Source: Stropharia rugosoannulata (Eukaryota > Basidiomycota > Agaricomycetes > Agaricales > Strophariaceae). Taken from it: a stretch of DNA of 64,000 nucleotides. The stretch covers positions 2,356,001-2,420,000 of the forward strand of contig JANCIK010000013.1 in assembly GCA_028532985.1 (NCBI GenBank), in the 5' to 3' direction. Under the pieces are notes generated by a model. The model searched no databases. It was given only the letters and a program-made list of their open reading frames with translations, and was not told the origin of the DNA. Numbering within the stretch: the first letter of the stretch is position 1; each line of letters begins with the position of its first letter. Shown piece by piece: positions 48,491 through 58,221 of this stretch. Both the position numbers and the translations under genes were made by a program.

Positions 48491-50410
48491 TGGAGGTAAG
48501 TCAGGAAAACTTGACCTTCAAATACTTGATAGGCGGTAATGCTGTAACAAGGTGGCCAATTGCATGAACTGTGACTGAATCGGTTAGATGACTACGGGGA
48601 GATCAATGCATAAGAGCACACCACTTTTTGCTGGCAATAGCTTCCCATCTAAAATCGACCTTGGGGTTGAGCTATACAAAATGGGTGGGTTACTTCGAAG
48701 CTTCATGGTTACTTTAGAACACCATGCACCTAGGCCCGTGTACGGAACTACCCTAGTATATACCTAAAAAGCTGTGCTTTAAGGTTTCATTGATATCCCG
48801 GTTGTACTGAGTAGTATTTAGAAACATCAGAATCTTCCAACTTCTAGTATCCCCTTTTGGAATCCTCCACTGTGCCGCGTGTCTGGACGCAAAGATATTC
48901 TTAGAGTCACGGGTAAGGATGGCTTGTTGTGCAAATTGTACCATCCTTTAGATCGTTCACATATGTTTGATTTCTAACAACGGTGTCAAAGAACCTCCGC
49001 AATCTCATCACGAATGCGGGTTAGTAGTCACTAACACTCAGTGTCTATTAGTATCACTTATCCCAACGAAGAATATTCGGAGCAGATAAGTCCATTGAAT
49101 TAATCGATCATCTGTTCATCCTGCTATCTGTTGATCATTCTCTGCAGACGACAGCAAGTAAGTATACTTAGCTCATAGATTTATTTTGAGTACATAAGCT
49201 CTGAAGGGGTGTTGCAGGGTGAAGCCACCTGATGTCGTCTGGGCTCCCAACTTATGTAATTGCCTGTCATTACCGTGGGCTTTGTGGCGATGAGTTTGAC
49301 GTGACCACGGTATGACTTACAACGCGACATTGAATATTGAACCTTGAGTGACAAGTCACTTATACTGTGAGTCTCAGTAATCCTCTACGCCCACATTTTT
49401 GTCTACGCGTTCTAACTGCTTCATGTAGTTTGGGTTTGACAACCCACCATTACCATGTAATCATACTAGTGGCGTTCACTCCAGGCTGTAGTCTGTCTAT
49501 GAGAACGAATTCATGTTGAAAACACAAAACTGCTTCACGTGAAACAGACGGCAAATTGACACCATTGCAACCCCTAACATGACCTATGCTTGAAAAATGA
49601 GAAGAATCTGCATTCTGAACAACCTCGCCTTCAATGGAAACATATAGCGGTCTGTCATAAGATAGTCCCGCAAAATATGTTTCCATGAAAAAATTTCCAT
49701 ATGTCAATAAAAATATATCTATAACATTGAATTCACAAATTATAGTTATGCTCGTTTAACTTACCTCTGTAAAATATCCAACAAACGAATAATGCAGATT
49801 TATGTTCGTGATCCCCAAACCTTCAACCATTTCACGATTTGTGACTGGGCATATCTACTTTCTATTAAGTAAAGTGGTTAATTGCGAGGTCCCAAAACTC
49901 GTCCATCTTTTCTTGATGGGCGAGTTTTTTTGTGAGAAAATATCTCCCGTGGGCATTCGTAACTCGCGGTTTTCTAATGTTATCGTATCTTAACTTATCT
50001 GACAGAGAAAATCGTTGGTATGTGAGGAGTTAAAACATATTACTTAAAAAATACAGGCCCTGCCAGGTAACAGCCGTGTTAGCGGCATTTCCTAGTATAG
50101 AAAAGTTTTGGTTTATGTGGTGGAATAGTTTTCAACCCCTATCGTATACAAATGTCACGCATGTCAGCAGGGAAGGAATGCCGATGATACTAGTACTATT
50201 CTATCGTTCATCTCCAAAGCACAAATGTTACTGTTTCCAGTTGCTTCTGCCAGATATCTTACTAATGATGTAGCCTTTTATAATGGAAGACCGCTGTTCT
50301 ATCACTGTTAATTAGCCGTGGCTGTAATTTTATTACTCCTGTGAATCGAGAGATTAATTGATGGTGCTACCAAAACAAGCAATAATAACATACATAAAAA
50401 CAATCAAATA
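48491..50410. repeat. Upstream arm of a segmental duplication (partner 55298-56434)
   Basis: DNA upstream of copy B that matches DNA upstream of copy C in patches, in the same order and direction: CTTGACCTTCAAATA next to the start codon, AGCACACCA and GCTGGCAAT at about 48616-48635, CTGTTGATCATT and CTGCAGACGACAG at about 49128-49150, and ACCAAAACAAGC plus ACATACATAAAAACAATCAAATA at about 50369-50410. Spacing differs, so insertions or deletions followed the duplication. No gene was recognised here. Confidence 0.7.
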
Positions 50411-51411
50411 CAAATAAAATGAAATGTAACGGCCTTATAAACTCCAAAGTACCAAAACATCGGACTTCTAAATCGACACAGTACGCGTGTACTACTCGAC
50501 TCATGTTCTTCGACTTGTTCTGTGTGTCTCCTCCGTCCCCCTCGCCCCTTTTTCCTCGTAAGGCCGCCGCATTCACAGTACTCATCTGGCTTAGCTGCCG
50601 AAATAGCGACGAGAATGGGGCGCAGGGGCTGCTGGAGATCCGGACTACATGCACACACACACTCTAGCTGTCTCTGTTGCCATTCGAGCCAACCGAATCC
50701 ACTACTTCAGGCGGCTTCCACAGGGCTTCGTCTCCCTTCATCAGAACAACTTTTGATGTGTGTTACTTACCCCTTTCTCCCCATTCCGAACACATTCCAC
50801 AGACCCAGTTCTGTTGGATATTCTCCAACCATTTCAGAGACCTCGTACTTCCTCCGTCCATCTGTTGGAGACGGAGATTTGTTGCGTAAAGGTTCAGAGA
50901 TGGGTTGGAAGAATATTGACATCACTGTGCGCTCAAAAGTAGGATACTATGTGCAAGAAGACTCCTGGGCTAACTTGCGCTTTGTTGATGCTCCCCTGTG
51001 GTTTGCCGCTGTGCTGTATACATACGTGGGCACTGTCAGTGGGGTCTTCAGTTGATCCTAAGAGGATGAGTCATAATACTGGTTGGTTGCATGATGGACT
51101 AGTATCCATGCTGTGTGATGTGACCTGTGCTTTTTATTGGAAGCTGTAGAATCGATTATCTCGCCGTTTCCCCGATCACCACTGACTCACTTAGGGTGGG
51201 ACTGGCAGTTGCGCGGTGACCGGTTGACCGGTGATGTTTTGTTCTACTCGGAATTTGCCGTCGTAGGCAGCACCTCGGTATGGATTAGACCCTCCAGGCT
51301 GTCATGAAAATGATTTGATATTTCCATACTTCAAACTTTCCACGAATGATATCCGGTCTTCGAAGTCCAGTTATATTCCCACTACATACTTCGTCAACCC
51401 CATAACCCACT
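50411..51411. other. Intergenic region before the aldo-keto reductase
   Basis: About 1 kb. One rightward frame of 177 residues spans 50522-51055 but is compositionally odd (Ser/Pro/His-rich), starts in low-complexity sequence and has no domain, so I do not call it a gene. Nothing else was seen. Confidence 0.4.
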
Positions 51412-52194
51412 ATGCTCAAGTACTCCACCCTCAACACCGGTACCAAAATCCCCGCAATAGCCCTCGGAACTGGCACCGCTTTGTTCAAGAAGGACGCGTC
51501 CGGGCTCGTGCGCCTGGCGATTGATAATGAGATCACGCATCTCGATGGTGCACAAGTATACGAAAATGAGGATTCCATGGCTGCTGGTGTAAAGAGCTCA
51601 GGAAAGCTCCGTTCAAAGCTTTTTATTAAGACCAAGCTATTTGCGCTAAAGCCAGGCGAAACAATCGCCCAGTCCCCCCAGGCCTCTCTTTCAAGACTGG
51701 GCGTTAAATATGTCGACATCTTCCTGATATGTACAAGATGTCACTCGAGCACCTGCAGGAGACTTGCCGAAGTGGTGGGCGGCGATGGAGGAGGTGTACC
51801 ACAGCGGCTTGGCAAAAGCTGTTGGAGTATCCAACTTCACAGTGGCTCATCTCAACAAAATACCTGCCAGTGCAAAGGTTATCCCTGCCGCCAATCAGGT
51901 ACCAATGATGCAGATGAGCCACACTTTTAATCTGCTAATCATGGTTGAAATTGTCAGATAGAGTTACACCCTTATGTCTGGAAGGCGGCCGAGCCCATTG
52001 TGAAGCCTTTCCAGGAGCGCGGAGTTGTGGTGGAATCGTACGGAGGACTGACGCCTATTCAAGTGCGTGCATCTGGGGGTCCGATAGACCTCGTGCTCAA
52101 GGGAATACGCAATCGCGTAGTAGAGGGGACATATGGTAAGCCTATTAGCGTCGGCCAGGTCCTAGCGAAATGGCTGCTGCAGAAGAACGTCGTT

Positions 52195-53557
52195 CACCCC
52201 AGGAACCTGAGGTTTTCAGGTCACCTGAGATTGTGGGAGAAACTTTGATTTGCCGTTTTCAGGTGGACTGAAACCAGTGTTGGCCAGACGTTGACTAGTT
52301 GACTAGTCACCTAAGTCAAGTCACAATTACGATGACTAGTCAAGTGATGGCCGAGTCGCCGTTGTGCCATGATTATATAATGGTTGAGCGCGCGTTCGCA
52401 CGATATCGCGCGCGTGCAAAATCCAGATGTGTTCGAGATTTTGATTATCTAGAGCATCTTTGCAATAAAATCATTTGTATGACTGTTTATCATGATAGCC
52501 CTTGAAATATAGACACTGGAATTGATGAAATTACTGCTCAGACTTTACTTAGATAGCTCTGACTGATTATGTATCCTGTTTCTATACCTTATTTTGTTTC
52601 TGAGAAATGGTAAAACTTATTTATTAGCTGTTAAATCCACTTAAGATGGTACAGAGGCTATTTACGGCGTACGCCAGGACACGCTCTATCTAATCTACCC
52701 ACGTCTCGCTTGACCTAGGCATAGCCACCTGTCAACCGCGCCACCTGACTAGTCAACCGACTAGTCAGTTGACTTTTGATGACTAGTTGCCCGTAGTCAC
52801 TGACTACAGTCGTCATGCTCATAATGCATAAGCTCGGTTCCCATGAAATATCTATGCATTATGAGATTTATGCGGAACGACAATTGTGACATTGTGACTA
52901 CGTTACGTTACATAATCTACTGCCTGCGAAAGAACCCATCGATCTTCGTCTGCTTAGACTGCTTTCCCTGTTCCTTTGTTAAATGTACCCTATACTTCCG
53001 CAGAAGACGAGAAAGGCTGAGAGAATCCTCGTAGTTTCCATGCTCAATGCACAGCCCCCAGATGACTTTGGTATATCTTTGGACTTGGGCTGCTTTTGAG
53101 GTTTGCGGTGCTGGTACTATGGTGCTGTATTTGGGCGAGGTTTACGCGTAGGAATGTGAGGCATTGGTGGTGCATGTATCAATAGTGTAGCAATAGTGGT
53201 TTTTTGCTGCTGACGTGTCGCTTTCCCATAAAATCAAATGTTATGTCTTAATGCACATAAAATAAAACATAAAAAGGCATCTCAATGTGCCAAAAATTGA
53301 GTTTGACTCCACATCATAATGCATAATTTTCCCAAAAAGTCTATGCATTATGCCGTATGAGAAAATGATGCATAATCCCCGCCTCCCGAGCTCGTTCCCG
53401 CCCAAATCCTATGCATTATGACATATATGCATTATGAATATATGCATTATGAAAATGACGACTGTAGTCAGTGACTTGGACATCACTGACTGAAACTCGT
53501 AAATAAAGTTTTCTCCCACAATCTCAGGTGACCTGAAAACCTCAGGTTCCTGGGGTG
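52195..53557. mobile_element. Terminal-inverted-repeat element inserted in the aldo-keto reductase
   Basis: A 1363-bp element with inverted ends starting CACCCCAGGAACCTGAGG; the arms match nearly perfectly for about 50 bp. It is flanked by GTT at 52192-52194 and 53558-53560, and removing one GTT with the element restores the host reading. The CAC...GTG ends with a 3-bp target duplication point to the CACTA (CMC/EnSpm) group. No transposase frame exists, so it is non-autonomous. Inside are several TGACTAGT/ACTAGTCA words (about 52290-52345 and 52746-52788) and an inner inverted-repeat unit. Confidence 0.85.
52795..53476. mobile_element. Inner inverted-repeat unit nested in the CACTA-like element
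   Basis: A 682-bp unit whose ends, AGTCACTGACTACAGTCGTCAT, are exact inverted copies; pairing continues with gaps into CATAATGCAT. At least seven copies of TGCATTATG or its complement lie inside, most within 53312-53450, like subterminal transposase-binding repeats. I see no target duplication, so it may be a second MITE or an internal structural repeat of the host element. Confidence 0.6.
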
Positions 53558-53717
53558 GTTGTGGTTACGTACATTATTCATTCTGTTCAAATCTGATTAT
53601 TCGTATGTTAGTTAACTTGAATTCCTTAGAACATCCTCGAAAGCAGAACGTATTAAGGAGTTCCTAAATTGGGCCATGTATTCTCGCAACGACCCTTATT
53701 TTAATCTATCTCTCTGA

Positions 53718-54190
53718 AGCAAGAATTATTCATGCGACGTGTATGTGACCTCAAAGACTCGTTTATCATCTCTCACGCTTATCGCGGTAGAGCATAACTG
53801 AGAGCTAGTAGACCGGCCGAATATAGTTCTTTTTATAATACGTCCCGGGAAGCACATCTACTAGTTCGATGAATTGATCTCTGCTGAGTATAGTGCGCCT
53901 TGCTCTATTCAAGCTATTATTTCCAAGTCATTTTAAAGGCGAGCAACTGTCCGCGCACTCCGAGTCCGGCCGCAATCGAAGTCCACTGCGGCAAATCGCG
54001 GACAGTTCGCTACCAAATCCATCAGAGCGTGTCAACATTCAGATAACCAGCTTCTACCATGAGGCGTTCCCGCTATCTACATATCAATTAAAGCAAATGC
54101 GAAAGATGATATTACAGAACGAGGAGCAGATATGACGGGAAGCAACATAAGCGAAGTACCACAGATTAGCAACAAAAAAAAATAACTGGC
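53718..54190. other. Intergenic region
   Basis: About 470 nt between the pseudogene remnant and copy C. No gene or repeat recognised. Confidence 0.5.
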
Positions 54191-55297
54191 TCAGAGTTGG
54201 GGAGACGTATATGCCAGTACCTGGCGTCTTAATCTTTCATTTTCTTCCTGCATCTCCGCAAACTTTTGTCTCTCGTTGCTGGAGTCGATAACCTAACGTT
54301 GTATGAGTAAGCGTCACATAAGTAGTAGCTAGTAATCGGCTGCACTTACTTTTCGTTTGAAGGCTTCTACCTCGCTGCGAAAGTTTTCAAGAAGCGGCTT
54401 CACGTTGGAGGCAGACAAGTTAGCATATATCGGCATTCCCTTCCACTTTCCAGCCTTATTTTTTTTGCTCTTCTCCTTGCCACTTTTTCGTTTCTCGCTT
54501 TTGGTCAATTGGTGTTCATCGTCTGCCTCGGGCGAGCCAGTCGCATACACTGTCACAGTCAAGTTCGGTTTGACCCCGTAGACTTCTTGCAGTACCTGTA
54601 CAATGGTGCCAGCATAAAAGTAACACTGTTTGTTGCGAAGAAGATATTGTTCCTCGGCGTCATGGAGGACCTTAGCGAGAACGACTAACTCATATAGATA
54701 GAGGGGGGGCTGGGTAGAGGAAAGATCCAGAGTGCGGTATACGGCATCTCCAATAGTGTGAAATCCGTGAGATCTGTCCAGATATGTTACCTTATCGTCT
54801 GCGTGTCTAATGGGACTAATTGAGTCAGAGGAGCGACGGATGCTAGTGGGGAGTATGTGAGAGTTGGATGTCGAGCGAAGGGTCGGCGTGGAGGCCCCAA
54901 GTGCTTCATCATCCACAGTAACATCGGCACGCGTTTCTTGACTCGTTGTATTGGCATCGTGATCCTTTTCTGAGCTGATTATGTCGCCACGGAAGCGCTC
55001 GAAAGCAAGGTAGAAGCTGACTCCGTCGGTTTCTACTATTTTCGCTGTTATGTATTCGTGCTCGGCCCCATCTTTGTGTTTGACCAGTCGGACCTCTACT
55101 ACCTGTAGACGCTCCAAGAGCTCAACAGAGTGTTCATCATGATAACGAGCTTGGAGGTGATTGAAGTACTGTTCAACGGCCACCGGACCGGCTACGAGGA
55201 AGCTTGCTTCGAAACTTTTAGGGGTTGAGGACATTCCAAGTAGCGCCGCGACTTTGGTGAGAACAGCAGCTACCGAGTATCTGAAATACGACAGCAT
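54191..55297 (-). CDS. Orphan-family protein C with C-terminal coiled-coil exon
   Basis: Third paralogue and the nearest relative of copy B. The frame is open to an ATG at 55516, but alignment with B places the start at MLSYFRYSVAAVLTKVAALL (55297). Blocks: YFNHLQARYHDEHSVELLER, VVEVRLVKHKDGAEHEYITA, FYLAFERFRGDII, a Thr/Ser-rich linker, AVYRTLDLSSTQPPLYLYEL, LRNKQCYFYAGTIVQVLQEV, TVTVYATGSPEADDEHQLTK, a lysine-rich insert (KRKSGKEKSKKNKAGKWKGM) and PIYANLSASNVKPLLENF. A separate last exon (about 54191-54294) gives VIDSSNERQKFAEMQEENER and LRRQVLAYTSPQL, a short coiled coil as in A and B. The extra 73 in-frame residues upstream correspond to non-coding DNA in B, so I doubt they are translated. 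Function unknown. Confidence 0.77.
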
Positions 55298-56434
55298 TTG
55301 GGATAAGTTTGAAATCTTGACCTTCAAATAACTGGCTGCAATGCTGTAACAATGTGGCTGGTAGCGTGAGCTGTGACCGAATGAATGCATTAGGTGACTA
55401 CTACTACGGGCAAAATCAAAAAGCACACCAATTTCGCTGGCAATCGATTCACATTTAAATCGGACCTCGCCGCTGAGACGTACAGTGTGGGGGTTAGCAA
55501 CTTCCAAAGAACCCATAACTCATACCCGGTGACCGGTTGGTGGGCAAAATGCCAGAAACGTACACAAGGCTGTGCGATGCTTTGTTGAACATCTAGGGTG
55601 TGCTATTTATATGGGGTATGATGGAACCAGGAAATTGGAACCTTCTATGCTTCATGAGCATAGTCCCTTGGGGAAATGCCGCGTTTTACTAACGCCCCGT
55701 GTTCAGGGTCTGCCACTCATTTGTCTGCTTTACCATTTCTATAAATATCGCGAAATCAAGCATATTGTGATCAAGTGTATCATCGTACATTATTCAATCA
55801 TTCACATCTATACGTCCACGAAAACGATAACCAAAGCTCCACCTGCATGATTCAAGCCCATCTCTGCGCTCCGAGTAGCCAGTCAGTGCTTAGCTTTTGT
55901 ACTTAGGTCAGTGAGCTTGAAGTAAGCTCTGATAGTATCGCGAGACGAATGATGTTTTCCTTGAAATAATTGATCATCTGTGCCTCATGTCTGTTGATCA
56001 TTTGCTGCAGACGACAGTAAGTATACTTACTTACATAGAAGCTGACATATCTGATGGGAGAGAATGAACTCTAAAAGGATGCGGCAGAAAGCTACTGGCG
56101 TTTGCAAGTATTACGTTATGTAATGCTAGATATTATCGTCACCTGTGGGCGGCTCTGTACCGTCAAATGAGTTGGACATGACCGTGGTCTCGCATATGTG
56201 TTTACCCATTCAAAAGAACCAACAGTCAGCAGGATTTGCTTGGGGTAATAGCAGACATTCAGTACTTGGGAATACAGACTATTTCATTACGTTTTTATAT
56301 GATAAAAAGCGCCAGAGCTTTGCTTAAATGGGCTACATCCAGGCTGCATTGACATCTGTTCCTCTTCAGATAAGGCATCAACTGATTGCATACCAAAACA
56401 AGCAAAAAGAACATACATAAAAACAATCAAATAA
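55298..56434. repeat. Upstream arm of the segmental duplication (partner 48491-50410)
   Basis: Matches the region upstream of copy B in patches, in the same order: CTTGACCTTCAAATA next to the start codon, AGCACACCA and CGCTGGCAAT at about 55421-55445, CTGTTGATCATT and CTGCAGACGACAG at about 56000-56020, and ACCAAAACAAGC plus ACATACATAAAAACAATCAAATA up to 56433. The last match ends exactly where the foldback element begins. No credible gene inside. Confidence 0.7.
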
Positions 56435-56681
56435 GTTTCCTGCCGGCAGAACCCCTAGCCTCAAAGGGCCCGAGGCGGAGTGCGTATGTAGGTCCGGGAC
56501 GGCGCATCAAGCACGTCGTGCATTCTCACTATCAGGTTTGGATCTCCAGATAAGCCTCCTCATTAGTCTGGAGGCCGAAGTATGACGAGACAAAACAAAA
56601 AAAAGAGGGTCATGGTGGTATGGAAAGAAGAGAAGGTGGAGTCAATGCTTTCGGAATGAATGTCCGAGAATTGCCGTATCG

Positions 56682-56734
56682 GACTGTACGTAACCACAAG
56701 GACCTATAATAGGTCCTTGTGGTTACGTACAGTC
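56682..56734. repeat. Perfect palindrome, 26-bp arms with 1-nt centre
   Basis: GACTGTACGTAACCACAAGG continues into GACCTAT, one central A, then the exact reverse complement. There is no mismatch over 52 paired bases. It lies between the outer foldback arm and the next nested element and could extrude as a cruciform. Confidence 0.9.
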
Positions 56735-57213
56735 ACTGTGACTTGCAATGTGATATTTCGAACTCCGCCACACTTCACAGTGAATCATACTTCACAGCGA
56801 ATCACAGTTGCTGTGAAGCAGTGTTAGTAGTCCCACGAAAATGTGTGGGGCCCACCCCACGAAATCCGTGGGACCCACGTGTGTTCCCACATGGGCAAAA
56901 TGTGAGCGTGGAGATTCCCACAACCCATCCAAGGTGGGTGAAGAGATACACAGGTTCGTGGGATTTCATAGTGCGGCGGGCCGACTACGGGGCTTGTCCG
57001 GGCCTAGAGGCATAAAGTGTGGGCTGACTAATTCCTGATCTCCACGCCCACACTTTTCGTGGGGTGGGCTACATGTGGGATTATGTGAGCCACACGGGAG
57101 ATTCCACATGGACTGCCAACACTGTCACAGCACACTTTGATCACTGTGAAGTGTATCAAAGTCGATCAAAATCCACTTCACAGCTGCTGCACTGCACTGT
57201 GCGGCAACACTAG
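56735..57213 (-). mobile_element. MITE-like element, copy 2 (reverse, nested)
   Basis: Arms match the element at 43492-44302 in the opposite direction. The left side here has CAATGTGATATTTCGAACTC and CGCCACACTTCACAG; the right side has CTTTGATCACTGTGAAGTGT, ATCAAAGTCGATCAAAATCC and ends GGCAACACT at about 57212. The core differs, because copy 2 holds a further insertion instead of copy 1's middle. Flanks ACCTATAAT (56702-56710) and ACCTATTAT (57215-57223) may be a mutated target duplication. Confidence 0.72.
56819..57124. mobile_element. Innermost hAT-type MITE
   Basis: A 306-bp unit with imperfect inverted ends CAGTGTTAGTAGTCCCAC and, from the right, CAGTGTTGGCAGTCCATG. The CAGTGTT start is typical of hAT terminal repeats. 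Internal CCCACGAAAATGTGTGGGG and CCCACACTTTTCGTGGGGTG also pair, so the whole unit can fold back. It sits in copy 2 of the other element. No coding capacity and no clear 8-bp target duplication. Confidence 0.6.
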
Positions 57214-57620
57214 ACCTATTATTGCTAAGTAATAGAGTATAGCTATTATCTAGTACGCCGACTTATATAGCTTTTGATACTTTAAACGTTTTTATTTTGA
57301 AGTAGAGACGAGCAACTAGTTAATCGCATTTCGAGTTCTCACACTCTGCCGTTAGCAATTAAAGTCTGATCATTGATGCGGCAATTCCCGGACATTCATT
57401 CCGAAAGCATTGACTCCATTTTCTCTTCTTTCCATACCACCATTACCCTCTTTTTTTTTTGTTTTGTCTCGTCATACTTCGGCCTCCAGACTAATGAGGA
57501 GGCTTATCTAGAGATCCAAGCCTGATAGTGAGAATGCACGACGTGCTTAATGCGTCGTCCCGGACCTTCATACGCACTCCGCCTCGGGCCCCTTAGCTAG
57601 GGGCTCTGTCGGCAGGAAAC

Positions 57621-58221
57621 TTACAGTACGTTGGCTGAGGCGGAGACCTATTGAGGTTGGTCCTGGGCATATATCATTTACCAAGTCTTCGGTTAAGACG
57701 CATATATGCAAGATTTAACTGGGCCAGGAGGCCCTAGAGCAGGGAGCATAGTGCTCGGGACCGCGGCCGTCTGATCTCCTGGACCAGGCCAGGTAATTTA
57801 CCAATCAACAAGCAGTACTTGTGATGATATTAATGCTATGCTAAGTTGTAAGTCGTTCCACAGTCAATCAAACGTATCAGGTCCATGATAAACGCGCAAA
57901 CTGCGTTTGTGCACTATGTATCACAGGGGACGAAACGCCGTATAAGCAGCACGGCGTTTACGTGCGGTGGCCGGTCGCGCACTACGGACGCATTTTTCAC
58001 GCGCCGTTGCCAATAATAGCAGTGACACGAAATGTCTTGCGGCCATGACGAAGCCCCTAAAAATAAACAGACAAATAGGACCTCGTGCGGACCGCATGTT
58101 CTCGTCGTGTTCCCTTTTCAACCTCGTCCAGTCCGTTTTGTCTCCCGTTTACGACTCCAGCTCTGGTTAGTCATGGGTCCCCTGTGAGTATCTTTGTCTT
58201 TAGCTCGTCGGATATACTGAC
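57621..58221. other. Intergenic region with short hairpins
   Basis: About 600 nt. CTGGGCCAGGAG (57719-57730) and CTCCTGGACCAGGCCAG (57777-57793) pair around a GC-rich centre, perhaps the edge of another repeat. No tRNA fold and no gene. It contains the promoter of the next gene. Confidence 0.4.

Larger units (their letters stand above)
51412..53717 (+). pseudogene. Aldo-keto reductase pseudogene, frameshifted and split by a transposon
   Basis: Remains of an NADPH-dependent aldo-keto reductase. The start MLKYSTLNTGTKIPAIALGT and blocks HLDGAQVYENE (catalytic Asp and Tyr), FIKTKLF (Lys), SLSRLGVKYVDIFLI, then LPKWWAAMEEVYHSGLAKAV, GVSNFTVAHLNKIPAS, and after an intron IELHPYVWKAAEPIVKPFQE identify the family. 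Two lesions are visible. First, near 51729-51731, directly after DIFLI, the frame shifts; the missing two bases fall where the catalytic His of the family belongs. Second, a 1363-bp element sits at 52195-53557 inside the codons for VLAKWLLQKNVV. Beyond it the reading resumes as VVV and, after a 61-nt intron (53569-53629), TTSSKAERIKEFLNWA. The last stretch to 53717 no longer resembles the family, so the 3' end is also decayed. Confidence 0.85.
56435..57620. mobile_element. Large foldback/TIR element with about 242-bp inverted arms
   Basis: The arms 56435-56676 and 57379-57620 are near-identical inverted copies, starting GTTTCCTGCCGGCAGA and passing through ACTAATGAGGAGGCTTATC-type sequence and a TTTTTTTTTGTTTTGTCTCG run on the minus sense. 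The flanks add TAA/TTA, so the palindrome may start at TAAGTTTCC. There is no transposase gene. The centre is filled by further nested elements. The left flank matches the paralogous segment at 50388-50410, which lacks the element. The right flank does not, so a clean target duplication cannot be shown. Confidence 0.82.

Noticed and set aside
50522..51055. Open frame of 177 residues, plus strand
   Set aside because: Composition is Ser/Pro/His-rich without a domain, no homologous frame exists in the paralogous segment, and overlapping frames on both strands are equally open.
52290..53460. Possible CRISPR-like array from the regular TGACTAGT and TGCATTATG words
   Set aside because: The words occur in both orientations at irregular spacing inside a eukaryotic transposon; there are no repeat-spacer units.
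53558..53571. Shared word TGTGGTTACGTACA with the palindrome at 56682-56734
   Set aside because: A 14-bp match between two places in 64 kb is expected by chance among all pairs and there is no further similarity.
55298..55516. N-terminal extension of orphan-family copy C to the ATG at 55516
   Set aside because: The matching DNA of copy B is non-coding and both copies share the MLSY start at 55297.
57650..57800. Possible tRNA or structured RNA from the GC-rich hairpins
   Set aside because: No A or B box and no cloverleaf could be drawn; probably part of a repeat edge.
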